From NCBI GenBank assembly GCA_045120135.1, contig JBGVEN010000020.1, forward strand, positions 70,078 to 134,077: 64,000 nt of DNA, given 5' to 3'. The position numbers and the translations under genes are program-made. The DNA comes from SIG440 sp045120135 (lineage in GTDB: Bacteria; Bacillota; Clostridia; Monoglobales; Monoglobaceae). Positions 25,673 to 33,739 of this stretch are shown one piece after another (the first letter of the stretch is position 1; each line of letters begins with the position of its first letter). Below the pieces are notes generated by a model. It saw nothing but the letters and a program-made list of their open reading frames with translations. It was not told where the DNA came from and did not search any database.

Positions 25673-27127
25673 ATGAAAACATTGATGGTTGCGATAAATG
25701 CAAAGTATGTTCATACCAATATTGCGGTGCGCTACATAACTGAGTGTGCAAGACAGCAGGGACTAAACGCTGAATTTTGCGAATTCACGGTAAATGAGCC
25801 GCAAAACAGTGTTCTGGGTAAGTTGTATGAGGCTGATTGTGATGCATACGGCTTTTCGTGTTATATATGGAATATAGGGTATGTGCTTAAACTGTGCCGG
25901 AACTTGAAAAAGCTGCTGCCGGACAGAAAAATATTCCTTGGCGGTCCCGAGGTGTCCTTTGATGCAGAAAAACTGCTTTGTGAAAATGACTTTCTAGACT
26001 GTATTGTGTGCGGTGAGGGTGAGCTTGCAGTACCAAAACTTATAAGGGATTTCCCGTCGGAACGTAAGGTGGTTTACGGCGAAAAAACTGATGATTTGTC
26101 CAAGTTGCCATTCCCGTACAGTGATGATGATTTAAAGGCTATGGTTGCCGGCGAAAAGCTGGTTTATTATGAAACAAGCCGGGGTTGCCCCTTTAATTGC
26201 TCGTATTGCCTGTCGTCCGTGGACAGCGGTGTGCGTTTTATGCCTCTTGACAGGGTGAAAGCCGAGATAAAGAAAATGTCCGATATGGGCGCAATGACGG
26301 TAAAGTTTGTTGACAGAACCTTTAATGCCGACAAAAAACGTGCACTTGAAATATGGAAGTATTGTATTGAACTTGATACAAAGACCTGTTTCCATTTTGA
26401 AATAGGTGCGGATTTGCTTGATGCTAAGGAAATAGAGCTTTTAAAGACGGCGCCGGAAGGACGCTTTCAGTTTGAAATAGGAATTCAATCAACCAATGAA
26501 AAAACCGTCTCGGAAATATGCAGGGTGACAAATCTCAAAAGGCTTGCCGAAAATATAAAAAGCCTTCGTCAAAAGACAAAGGTTCATTTACACGTTGATT
26601 TAATTGCAGGACTTCCCTATGAGGATTTCAATAGCTTTAAAAAATCCTTTAATGATGCGTATGATATGTTGCCCAATGTTATACAGCTGGGTTTTTTAAA
26701 ATTTCTCAAAGGCTCTCCTATGCGTGAACGGGCGGACTTGTATGGTGCGGTATTCGATAGCTTTGCTCCGTACGAGGTGTTCTCAACGGATTGGATGGAA
26801 TATAATGAAATTCTTCGACTAAAGTCGGTGGAGGATGTGCTTGAACGCTACTTTAATTCCGGCAGATTTGAAAGGACACTTGAAAAGGCTGTGCCTTTAT
26901 TTGAAACGCCATTTGATTTTTATTATAAACTGGCATTGTTCTGGGAACAAAAAGGTCTTGTCGGTCAGGGAGTTAAGCGGATAAGTCTTTACGGATTACT
27001 ATATGAATTTATTCAAACACAAATATCAGAGGTGCAACTAAAGTTTGTGATGCCGGAAATGAAAAAGGATTTTTCCGACTGGCACTCTAACGGAGTGGGA
27101 ACACCTGATTGGTATAAAATGTATTAA
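25673..27127 (+). CDS. B12-binding-domain radical SAM protein (DUF4080 type)
   Basis: A 484-residue enzyme. A cobalamin-binding-like domain (about 1-130; VAINAKYVHTNIAVRY, FLGGPEVSFD, CGEGELAVPKLI) comes first, then the radical SAM domain (TSRGCPFNCSYCLSS near residue 170, IGIQSTNEKTV), then a C-terminal region typical of DUF4080. Homologues are often annotated only as Fe-S oxidoreductases; they may be methyltransferases. The start is two bases after luxS; GGAG is at the right distance for ATG 25673. Confidence 0.85.
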   Translation: MKTLMVAINAKYVHTNIAVRYITECARQQGLNAEFCEFTVNEPQNSVLGKLYEADCDAYGFSCYIWNIGYVLKLCRNLKKLLPDRKIFLGGPEVSFDAEKLLCENDFLDCIVCGEGELAVPKLIRDFPSERKVVYGEKTDDLSKLPFPYSDDDLKAMVAGEKLVYYETSRGCPFNCSYCLSSVDSGVRFMPLDRVKAEIKKMSDMGAMTVKFVDRTFNADKKRALEIWKYCIELDTKTCFHFEIGADLLDAKEIELLKTAPEGRFQFEIGIQSTNEKTVSEICRVTNLKRLAENIKSLRQKTKVHLHVDLIAGLPYEDFNSFKKSFNDAYDMLPNVIQLGFLKFLKGSPMRERADLYGAVFDSFAPYEVFSTDWMEYNEILRLKSVEDVLERYFNSGRFERTLEKAVPLFETPFDFYYKLALFWEQKGLVGQGVKRISLYGLLYEFIQTQISEVQLKFVMPEMKKDFSDWHSNGVGTPDWYKMY

Positions 27128-27168
27128 AAAAAGCGTAGCAGGTTATATGCACCTGCTACGCTTTTTTA
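27128..27168. terminator. Bidirectional intrinsic terminator
   Basis: AAAAAGCGTAGCAGGT pairs with ACCTGCTACGCTTTTT around TATATGC, with A/T runs on both flanks. It ends the radical SAM operon and the convergent metalloregulator gene, whose stop codon lies within it. Confidence 0.9.
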
Positions 27169-27536
27169 TTTTGACTTTTTTCAAGATATTTTTTGAGCAT
27201 CTCAAAGCTTGTATCACTTATATCATGTTCAATTTTGCAGCTGTCTTCATATGCGGTTTTTTCATCAACGCCTAAAGCTATTAATGCAGAGGCAATGACC
27301 TGATGCCTTTCAAAAATACGTTCTGCAATAGAAAGCCCTTTATCGGTAAGCACAATACTACCATCCCCGTCGATAGAAATGTAGCCCTTTTCACGGAAGT
27401 TCTTCATAGCAACCGAAACACTGGGCTTGGAAAAAGACAGCTCGTGTGCAACATCTATGCTGCGCACATTTCCGTTCTTTCTTTTTAACATAAGTATTGT
27501 TTCGAGATAATTTTCAGCAGATTCGTTTGTTTTCAT
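27156..27536 (-). CDS. DtxR-family metal-dependent transcriptional regulator
   Basis: A 126-residue regulator with a winged HTH (residues about 5-65; SIDVAHELSFSKPSVSVAMK, GSIVLTDKGLSIAERIF) and the dimerisation/metal domain (66-126), without the C-terminal SH3/FeoA domain. DSCKIEHDISD contains the Cys-x2-Glu-His trio of the DtxR/IdeR primary site (MntR has Glu in place of Cys), and ERHQVI supplies another His; the usual first-helix ligand is Asn here. This points to an iron-type sensor over MntR, but the call is from residues only. Confidence 0.85.
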   Translation of the reverse strand: MKTNESAENYLETILMLKRKNGNVRSIDVAHELSFSKPSVSVAMKNFREKGYISIDGDGSIVLTDKGLSIAERIFERHQVIASALIALGVDEKTAYEDSCKIEHDISDTSFEMLKKYLEKSQNKKA

Positions 27537-27583
27537 AAGCTATGTACCTCAAATTTAAATTATTGCCTTAATTATACCAAAAT

Positions 27584-27620
27584 AAAAGACGCTTGTCAAA
27601 TCATATGACAGGCGTCTTTT
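27584..27620 (-). terminator. Intrinsic terminator downstream of the 85-residue gene
   Basis: AAAAGACGCTTGTCA pairs with TGACAGGCGTCTTTT with one internal mismatch around AATCATA; read on the minus strand it is followed by TTTTATTTTGG. Confidence 0.75.
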
Positions 27621-27703
27621 ATTATGTTGGAATTTTTGTGAACGGGGAGCGGACTGGTATTATGTCCGTATACCCCGATACCGGTAAGGTTGTAAAATAC
27701 CGC

Positions 27704-27961
27704 TTAAATAATGAATATGTTTTCCAGAACATCACTTAATGTGTAAGGAAACACATCGTTGTCGGCTAAAAATTTGCAGTAGCTAAGTGCTTCGTCGGCT
27801 GTAAAGAACAAATTTTTAACTGTTGCAAAATCGGTTTTATCATCAATGGTCTCTGCCATAATCCCATAGCTGCGGTTTAAACCGTTTTCGTTTTGAATTA
27901 CATAATAGGCAACACCGTTTTTGCCTGAAACACCACTTGACAATTTCTTTTCCGTGTTCAT
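27704..27961 (-). CDS. Small protein of unknown function, DUF6514-like
   Basis: An 85-residue soluble protein with GVAYYVIQNENGLNRSYGIM, then VKNLFFTADEALSYCKFLADNDVFPYTLSDVLEN. The order 'short beta sheet with YGI, then a helix containing E-A-x-x-x-C/F-x-x-L' is like the small DUF6514 proteins of Clostridia; the family name is from memory and tentative. It has an excellent TAGGAGGATA site and its own terminator, so it is expressed alone. Function unknown. Confidence 0.7.
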   Translation of the reverse strand: MNTEKKLSSGVSGKNGVAYYVIQNENGLNRSYGIMAETIDDKTDFATVKNLFFTADEALSYCKFLADNDVFPYTLSDVLENIFII

Positions 27962-28294
27962 AGGCTTATCCTCCTATAAAAAAGATTGTTATATTAATTC
28001 TACAAAAAATTTAAAACCATTAAAATAAGAAAATTTCGCAAAATTCGACATCTTTTATAAAATTATATATTTGTTGAAAAAAGAGGAAATATATAGATAA
28101 AATGAGAAGAATATTGAATATATTATGTAAACTCAAAATAAATTTTGGTTACACAATTATAGGTGTAGACTTGACGATTTTGCGAATTTATAGTATTCTT
28201 TTTTAGTAAATTGATTAATTTGAGGTTGTTTTATCCACAAAGGGATAATATAATTAAGTAACTGTTATCAGACTGAAAAACGGGAGGCATGGTT
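27962..28294. promoter_or_regulatory. Intergenic control region with promoter, 0A box and DnaA box
   Basis: A 333-base AT-rich gap between divergent genes with no coding potential. It holds a perfect reverse-orientation Spo0A box TTCGACA (28044-28050), the flippase promoter TTGACG (28171-28176) - 17 bases - TATTCT (28194-28199), and TTATCCACA (28231-28239), a perfect DnaA-box match that also forms the left arm of a small hairpin with GGGATAA. The motif matches are single and unconfirmed. Confidence 0.45.
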
Positions 28295-30022
28295 TTGAAG
28301 AATAAACAAAACACGTTTATAAAGGGTGCTCTGATTCTTGCAGGGGCAAACTTTGTTGTTAAAATAATAGGTGCATTTTTCAAGGTTCCGCTTTATAATC
28401 TCATAGGAGAGGAAGGCAGCGGAGTTTTTAATGTTGCGTATCAGATTTACACATTTATGTTTATTATTGCAACAGCGGGATTCCCTATTGCTGTTTCAAA
28501 GATGGTTGCAGAGAGTATCGCAAAAAACGACGAATATGATGCACGGAGAATTTTTGAAACTGCTCAGTTTCTCCTTGGTGTTATAGGACTTATTGGAAGT
28601 ACGGTTCTGTTTGTATTTGCAAAGCCGCTTTCCGGACTTATAAATAACGCAGATGCTGAACTGCCGATTAAAGTGATTGCGCCGGCTGTATTTTTCGTTT
28701 CGCTTGTGTCAGCGTATCGCGGATATTTTCAGGGTAGACAAAATATGTATCCAACCGCTGCCTCCGAGGTTGTTGAGGCTTCGGGCAAGTTGATTATAGG
28801 AATTATTGCGGCGTCTGCAGTTATGAGCTTAAAGGCGGTTAATATGCCGGCAGGCACAAGCTTTCCTGCAGATGTTTTTTCGTCTTTCCACGAACGAACA
28901 GTGTATGCGGCAACAGGCGCAATATTTGGTGTGACAGCCGGAACATTTCTTTGCCTTGTTTTAATGATAATTATATTTGCGGCAAAAGAAAAACGAGTAA
29001 AACCCATGCCCGGACAAATAATAAGACCGAGAAGCTCAATACTCCGTGAGCTTGTGGCGATTGCAATACCTATTACAATCGGAGCCTCGGTTTCAAGCCT
29101 TACAAGTCTTGTTGACCTTGCAACAATAATGAACAGGCTTGTTGTTAATCCTGATGTGTTTGAAAATTATGCACATATATTCGCCGAGGGTACAGAGTTC
29201 GCACAGTCAATGGCAGAAGAAGGCTGGGAGGGTCTGGTGCTTTTGCAGAAAAAAGCAAACTCTCTTTATGGAATGTATACCGGTCAGGCACAGACAATGT
29301 TTAACCTGCCCCTTACAATTGTTGTGGGTCTCAGTATGAGCATTGTGCCGGCTATATCTGCTGCAATTGCTGAGAAAAAGCCTGTTGAAGCTCAAGGTAT
29401 AACAGCAAGCGTGCTCAGAATAACAATGCTTTTTGCACTTCCGTGTGCAATGGGATTTTTTGTTCTGTCCGAACCGATTTTAAGAGTGTTATACAGTGAT
29501 GCAAATGCTTATCTTTTGCTTCAAAAATTGGCGTTTGCGGTTGCGTTTGTTGCCCTTGTTTCGGTCAGCAACGCTGTACTTCAGGCGTATGGTAAGGTAT
29601 ACTATCCGGTGATTAATATGCTGGCTGGTGGTGTTGTAAAGGTTCTTATGAACTATACACTTATTCCTATATGGGGCATTGATGCAGCACCAATTGCAAC
29701 AACTGCATGCTATGCAATAATTGCGCTACTTAATATAATATGCATTGTACGAATGCTTAAGGTGAAGATGAGCGTGGTATATATGGTTATCAAACCACTT
29801 GTGGCAACGATTATTATGGGAGCGGCAGTGGTGCTTGCTTACGGAGCACTTAACAAAGTTCTTCCCGGCTCACGACTTGTAACAATTGCATCAATCGGTA
29901 TTGGAGCTGTGATTTATGCTGTTGCGCTCATTGTGGTAAGAGGCATTAAAAAAGAAGATATTCTTAATATGCCCAAGGGGGCAAAAATTGCGGATATTAT
30001 GACAAAATATAAATTGCTGTAA
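28295..30022 (+). CDS. Polysaccharide/lipid-linked precursor flippase (SpoVB/YabM-type, MurJ superfamily)
   Basis: A 575-residue integral membrane protein with about 14 helices of the MOP flippase superfamily: IKGALILAGANFVVKIIGAF, VFNVAYQIYTFMF, FQGRQNMYPTAASEVVEA, VLQAYGKVYYPVINM. By position upstream of mazG and rqcP it corresponds to Bacillus yabM; by sequence it belongs to the SpoVB-like group that exports cell-wall or spore precursors. The ATG at 28289 lies one base after GGGAGG, too close to be used; TTG at 28295 has a seven-base spacing and is chosen. Confidence 0.87.
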   Translation: MKNKQNTFIKGALILAGANFVVKIIGAFFKVPLYNLIGEEGSGVFNVAYQIYTFMFIIATAGFPIAVSKMVAESIAKNDEYDARRIFETAQFLLGVIGLIGSTVLFVFAKPLSGLINNADAELPIKVIAPAVFFVSLVSAYRGYFQGRQNMYPTAASEVVEASGKLIIGIIAASAVMSLKAVNMPAGTSFPADVFSSFHERTVYAATGAIFGVTAGTFLCLVLMIIIFAAKEKRVKPMPGQIIRPRSSILRELVAIAIPITIGASVSSLTSLVDLATIMNRLVVNPDVFENYAHIFAEGTEFAQSMAEEGWEGLVLLQKKANSLYGMYTGQAQTMFNLPLTIVVGLSMSIVPAISAAIAEKKPVEAQGITASVLRITMLFALPCAMGFFVLSEPILRVLYSDANAYLLLQKLAFAVAFVALVSVSNAVLQAYGKVYYPVINMLAGGVVKVLMNYTLIPIWGIDAAPIATTACYAIIALLNIICIVRMLKVKMSVVYMVIKPLVATIIMGAAVVLAYGALNKVLPGSRLVTIASIGIGAVIYAVALIVVRGIKKEDILNMPKGAKIADIMTKYKLL

Positions 30023-30039
30023 ACCGGAAAGGATATACT

Positions 30040-30732
30040 ATGGAAAAGAACTATACTTTTGATGATTTGCTTGGTATTGTGGAAAAGCTTCGCGGTGAAA
30101 ACGGTTGCCCGTGGGACCGTGAACAGACCCATGATAGCATAAAGCATAATATTATTGAGGAAGGTTACGAGCTTGTTGAAGCGTTAGCAGAGCAGGATTT
30201 CTACAAAATGGCTGACGAAAGCGGCGATTTGCTGCTACAGGTGATTTTCCACGCCCAGATAGGCAAGGAAAATAACGAATATACAATTGATGATGTAATA
30301 AATGCGGTTTGCCGCAAGTTGGTTCATCGACATCCCCATGTTTTTGGAGATGTTAGTGTTAAGAATAGTGAAGAAGTTCTCGCCAACTGGAATCAGATTA
30401 AGAGAGACGACCGTGGACAAAAAACCGTTGCGGACGATATGCGGGGTGTATCGGCATTTCTGCCGGCGCTTATGCGTGCTGAAAAAATCCAGAGCAAGGC
30501 GGGAAAGAACGGTTATGTGTTTAATGAACCAACAGTTTCTGCTGAGAGTGTTTACAGTATGATAAATATTCTTGCGGAAAACAATGACAAGGATGTGGCG
30601 GAAAAGTATATTGGTAAAATTCTTTTCGAGCTTGTTTCGGTTGCAAAAAAACTGGGTGTTGATGCAGAAACAGCACTTGCACGCCACACTGAATTGTTCA
30701 TTAATGAATTTGCAAAATACGAGAATAATTAA
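30040..30732 (+). CDS. mazG: Nucleoside triphosphate pyrophosphohydrolase MazG
   Basis: A 230-residue all-alpha NTP pyrophosphatase. The first MazG domain carries NGCPWDREQTHDSIK, the metal-binding EEGYELVEAL and ADESGDLLLQVIFHAQI; a degenerate second domain follows near residues 120-225 (FLPALMRAEKIQSKAG, KILFELVSVAKKLGVDAE). It removes non-canonical or surplus NTPs. It is short compared with E. coli MazG (263 residues) and lacks the methyltransferase domain found in Bacillus YabN. Confidence 0.9.
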   Translation: MEKNYTFDDLLGIVEKLRGENGCPWDREQTHDSIKHNIIEEGYELVEALAEQDFYKMADESGDLLLQVIFHAQIGKENNEYTIDDVINAVCRKLVHRHPHVFGDVSVKNSEEVLANWNQIKRDDRGQKTVADDMRGVSAFLPALMRAEKIQSKAGKNGYVFNEPTVSAESVYSMINILAENNDKDVAEKYIGKILFELVSVAKKLGVDAETALARHTELFINEFAKYENN

Positions 30733-30743
30733 AGGAGAAAATG

Positions 30744-30989
30744 ATGCGTCTTGATAAATATTTAAAGGTGTCACGTCTGATTAAGCGCCGTACTGTTGCC
30801 AACGAAGCCTGCGACGGACAGAGAGTGTCGGTCAATGGCAGAGTGGTAAAGGCGTCGTATGATGTCAAGGTCGGGGATGAGATGGAAATCCGTTTTGGCA
30901 GCCGCACCCTTAAAATAAAGGTAACAGATGTGCGTGAGCAGGTTGGCAAAAGCGACGCTGCAACGCTTTATGAAGTGCTTCCGGATTAA
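30744..30989 (+). CDS. rqcP: S4-domain ribosome quality-control factor RqcP (YabO)
   Basis: An 81-residue Hsp15-like S4 RNA-binding protein: MRLDKYLKVSRLIKRRTVAN and GQRVSVNGRVVKASYDVKVGD. RqcP works with RqcH to add alanine tails on stalled 50S nascent chains in Firmicutes. Position after mazG is conserved. There are two adjacent ATGs; GGAG is six bases before the second (30744), which is preferred. Ends inside a terminator. Confidence 0.92.
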   Translation: MRLDKYLKVSRLIKRRTVANEACDGQRVSVNGRVVKASYDVKVGDEMEIRFGSRTLKIKVTDVREQVGKSDAATLYEVLPD

Positions 30990-31010
30990 CAATGTCGGAA
31001 GTGCTTTTTT
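30975..31010 (+). terminator. Intrinsic terminator overlapping the rqcP end
   Basis: GTGCTTCCG pairs with CGGAAGTGC (two G-U pairs) around a 12-base loop, followed by TTTTTTATTG. The left arm encodes the final residues of RqcP. Confidence 0.7.
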
Positions 31011-31067
31011 ATTGTAAAAGAACGTAGAAAAAATGAAACAAAATGCACAAAAATGTTCAAAAAATGC

Positions 31068-31096
31068 TTGACAAATTGCCACAAATTTATTAAAAT
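31068..31096 (+). promoter_or_regulatory. rny promoter
   Basis: TTGACA at 31068-31073, 17-base spacer, TAAAAT at 31091-31096. Implies a leader of roughly 187 bases before the RNase Y start. Confidence 0.7.
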
Positions 31097-31102
31097 TATA
31101 TT

Positions 31103-31289
31103 GTGTATTGTTTAGTGGTAAAAACGGACATTTTGACCTGTATCAATGCCCGTAATCACAACATATAACCGTTCTTTAGAGTGTATTTCTTTGCAGAGCA
31201 ATTACGCGGAAATTTCCGCATAACCCCAAGGCTTACGGGGATAATTCTTCTGACTTAATCGTCAAAACTGACACAGGGAGGTGTATTAT
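31103..31289 (+). promoter_or_regulatory. Long 5' leader of rny
   Basis: An untranslated stretch with a perfect palindrome GCGGAAATTTCCGC (about 31208-31221) and a C-rich/G-rich pair CCCC...GGGG (31225-31241) near the end. No terminator, T-box or riboswitch consensus known to me is visible. Autogenous control of rny mRNA by RNase Y is possible, but nothing here proves it. Confidence 0.35.
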
Positions 31290-32864
31290 ATGACAGACGG
31301 ATTACAGATTACAATTCTTATCGGCTTTATTGCTGCTTTGATAGTAGGTATGTTTCTTGCGTTCAGATACGGATATTCGTACCGCCGCAAGGTCGCTGAA
31401 ATTAAGCTTGGCAGTGCCGAGGAAGAGGCAAAAAGGATTATAGACAACGCAAAATCAAAAGCAGTAAAAGATGCAGAAAATACAAAAAAAGAAAAACTTT
31501 TGGAAGCAAAAGAGGAAATACATAAAGAACGTAATGAGCTTGAAAAGGAATTAAAAGAAAGAAGAAACGAACTTCAGAGACAGGAACGTCGTATCCAGCA
31601 GAAAGAGGATGCGATTGACAAAAAGACTCAGGTTCTTGAGAAGAAGGAAGAACAGCTTCAGGGTAAGCTCGCAGAGGTTGATGAGCTTAAGGAAGAGGTT
31701 GAAAGAGTTAAAAAGCTTGAAATGGCTCAGCTTGAAAAGGTGGCAGAGCTTACTGCAGCGGAAGCTAAGGACCTTATTTTGAAGCAGGTTGAGATTGATG
31801 CCCGCCACGATGCTGCAGTTCTTATGAAAAGCATTGAGGACCAGGCGAAAGAGGAAGCTGAGGAAAAGGCAAAGAACATCATCACAGGTGCTATCCAGAG
31901 ATGTGCTGCCGACCATGTTACCGAAACAACAGTTTCTGTTGTTCAGCTCCCCAATGATGAAATGAAGGGTAGAATTATTGGTCGTGAAGGCCGTAATATT
32001 CGTTCAATAGAAACCCTTACCGGAGTTGACCTCATTATCGACGATACTCCCGAGGCGGTTATTCTTTCGAGCTTTGACCCGGTACGCCGTGAAATTGCAA
32101 GACTTTCGCTTGAAAAGCTGATTGTTGACGGCAGAATTCATCCGGGCCGCATTGAAGAAACAGTTGAAAAATCCCGCAAGGAAGTAGAAGCTATCATTAA
32201 GCAGGAGGGCGAACAGGCGACATTTGATACAGGCGTTCACGGACTTCACCCTGAGCTTATTAAAATTCTTGGTAGACTTAAATATCGTACAAGTTACGGT
32301 CAGAATGTTCTTAAACATTCAATCGAGGTTGCGCATCTTGCCGGACTTATGGCAGCCGAACTCGGAACAGATGTTGCTCTTGCTAAGAGAGCCGGCCTGC
32401 TTCACGATATAGGTAAGGCAATCGACCACGAGGTTGAAGGATCTCACGTTACCATTGGTGCAGATGTTGCCAAAAAGTATAAGGAAAACGACAAGGTTAT
32501 CCATGCAATTATGGCACATCATGGCGATGTTGAACCTAATACTCTTGCAGCTTGTCTTGTTCAGGCGGCAGATTCAATTTCTGCAGCTCGTACAGGTGCA
32601 AGACGCGAAAATATAGAGTCTTATATCAAGAGACTTCAGAATCTTGAAGAAATTGCAAACTCGTTCAACGGTGTTGAAAAGTCATTTGCAATTCAGGCAG
32701 GCCGTGAAGTGAGAATTATGGTTAAGCCTGATAAGGTTAACGATGATGAAACGATACTCCTCGCAAAGGATATTGTTAAAAAGATTGAGAGCACAATGGA
32801 ATATCCCGGCCAGATTAAGGTCAATGTTATTCGTGAACTCAGAACAGTTGAATATGCGAAGTAA
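31290..32864 (+). CDS. rny: Ribonuclease Y
   Basis: A 524-residue membrane-anchored endoribonuclease that starts bulk mRNA decay in Firmicutes. An N-terminal helix (about 5-25) is followed by a long coiled coil (30-200), a KH domain (GRIIGREGRNIRSIETLTGVD without interruption of the GREG loop), and an HD domain (VLKHSIEVAHLAG, GLLHDIGKAIDHE, IMAHHGDVE). GTG at 31281 overlaps the GGGAGG site; ATG at 31290 is the start. ymdB follows, as in Bacillus. Confidence 0.96.
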   Translation: MTDGLQITILIGFIAALIVGMFLAFRYGYSYRRKVAEIKLGSAEEEAKRIIDNAKSKAVKDAENTKKEKLLEAKEEIHKERNELEKELKERRNELQRQERRIQQKEDAIDKKTQVLEKKEEQLQGKLAEVDELKEEVERVKKLEMAQLEKVAELTAAEAKDLILKQVEIDARHDAAVLMKSIEDQAKEEAEEKAKNIITGAIQRCAADHVTETTVSVVQLPNDEMKGRIIGREGRNIRSIETLTGVDLIIDDTPEAVILSSFDPVRREIARLSLEKLIVDGRIHPGRIEETVEKSRKEVEAIIKQEGEQATFDTGVHGLHPELIKILGRLKYRTSYGQNVLKHSIEVAHLAGLMAAELGTDVALAKRAGLLHDIGKAIDHEVEGSHVTIGADVAKKYKENDKVIHAIMAHHGDVEPNTLAACLVQAADSISAARTGARRENIESYIKRLQNLEEIANSFNGVEKSFAIQAGREVRIMVKPDKVNDDETILLAKDIVKKIESTMEYPGQIKVNVIRELRTVEYAK

Positions 32865-32883
32865 GGAGCCTGTTGCTCCGTGG

Positions 32884-32909
32884 AAAAGGCTGCTTTTGCA
32901 GCCTTTTTC
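32884..32909 (+). terminator. Intrinsic terminator after rny
   Basis: AAAAGGCTGC pairs with GCAGCCTTTT around TTTT, followed by TCTG. It may be partial, since ymdB begins 24 bases later without a clear promoter of its own. Confidence 0.8.
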
Positions 32910-32932
32910 TGTAAATCTGAAAGGTGAAGAAT

Positions 32933-33730
32933 ATGCGAATACTTACAGTTGGAGATATAGTTGCGTCTGACGGACGTGAGTTTATATATAATAATCTGGG
33001 AAGAATTAAGAATAAATATAAAATAGACTACTGTGTTGCAAACGGTGAAAATGCTGCAAACACCAACGGGATAACGATAGATATTGCTAATGCCCTTATT
33101 AGGTGCGGTGTGGATGTTATCACGATGGGTAATCATACCTTTGCCAATAAGGAATATGCAGAGGTTCTAGATGACATTCCGCAGGTGATACGCCCTGCAA
33201 ACTATCCGCCGGAAACCGAAGGGGCGGGTTATTACATTGATGATTTAGGCAGCGTAAGAATTGCGGTAATCAATGCGATAGGCCGCATCAATATGGACGC
33301 TATGGATTGCCCATTCCGTGCAACAGAAAAGTGCCTTAGAGAAATTGGCGATCGTGCTGATTTAAAAATTATTGATTTTCACGCAGAAACAACAAGTGAG
33401 AAGCTTGCCTTTGCAAACTATTTTGACGGTAAGGCTGATATAATTTTTGGTACGCATACCCACGTACAGACAGCAGATGAACGGATTTTGCCAAGAGGCA
33501 CGGGATATATAAGCGATTTGGGAATGACAGGTGTGCGTGATTCTATCTTGGGTGTAAAAAAAGAGATAATAATGGATATGTACTATTCCAGAAAAAAGTT
33601 CCGGTTTGAAAAAGCCGAGGGAGAGGTCTGGTTTAATGGTGCGGTGTTTGACTATGATGTTAAGGAACATAAAATTGTATCCGTTGAACGCCTTAATTTT
33701 TCGGTAGAACATCTTCGTGATATGAAATAG
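32933..33730 (+). CDS. ymdB: YmdB-family metallophosphoesterase
   Basis: A 265-residue dinuclear-metal phosphoesterase of the YmdB/DR1281 family (2',3'-cyclic nucleotide phosphodiesterase activity in Bacillus, linked to biofilm and motility decisions). Motifs: VGDIV, VANGENAANTNGI, TMGNHTFANKE (G-N-H), IIDFHAETTSEK and FGTHTHVQTADE (G-T-H-T-H). AAGGTG precedes the ATG at 32933. It follows rny, the same order as rny-ymdB in Bacillus. Confidence 0.92.
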   Translation: MRILTVGDIVASDGREFIYNNLGRIKNKYKIDYCVANGENAANTNGITIDIANALIRCGVDVITMGNHTFANKEYAEVLDDIPQVIRPANYPPETEGAGYYIDDLGSVRIAVINAIGRINMDAMDCPFRATEKCLREIGDRADLKIIDFHAETTSEKLAFANYFDGKADIIFGTHTHVQTADERILPRGTGYISDLGMTGVRDSILGVKKEIIMDMYYSRKKFRFEKAEGEVWFNGAVFDYDVKEHKIVSVERLNFSVEHLRDMK

Positions 33731-33739
33731 AGGGAAATA

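Noticed and set aside
28231..28239. DnaA box TTATCCACA as a sign of a replication origin
   Set aside because: It is a single box; there is no cluster, no AT-rich unwinding element arrangement and no dnaA or dnaN nearby. It is better explained as an arm of a small hairpin or chance.
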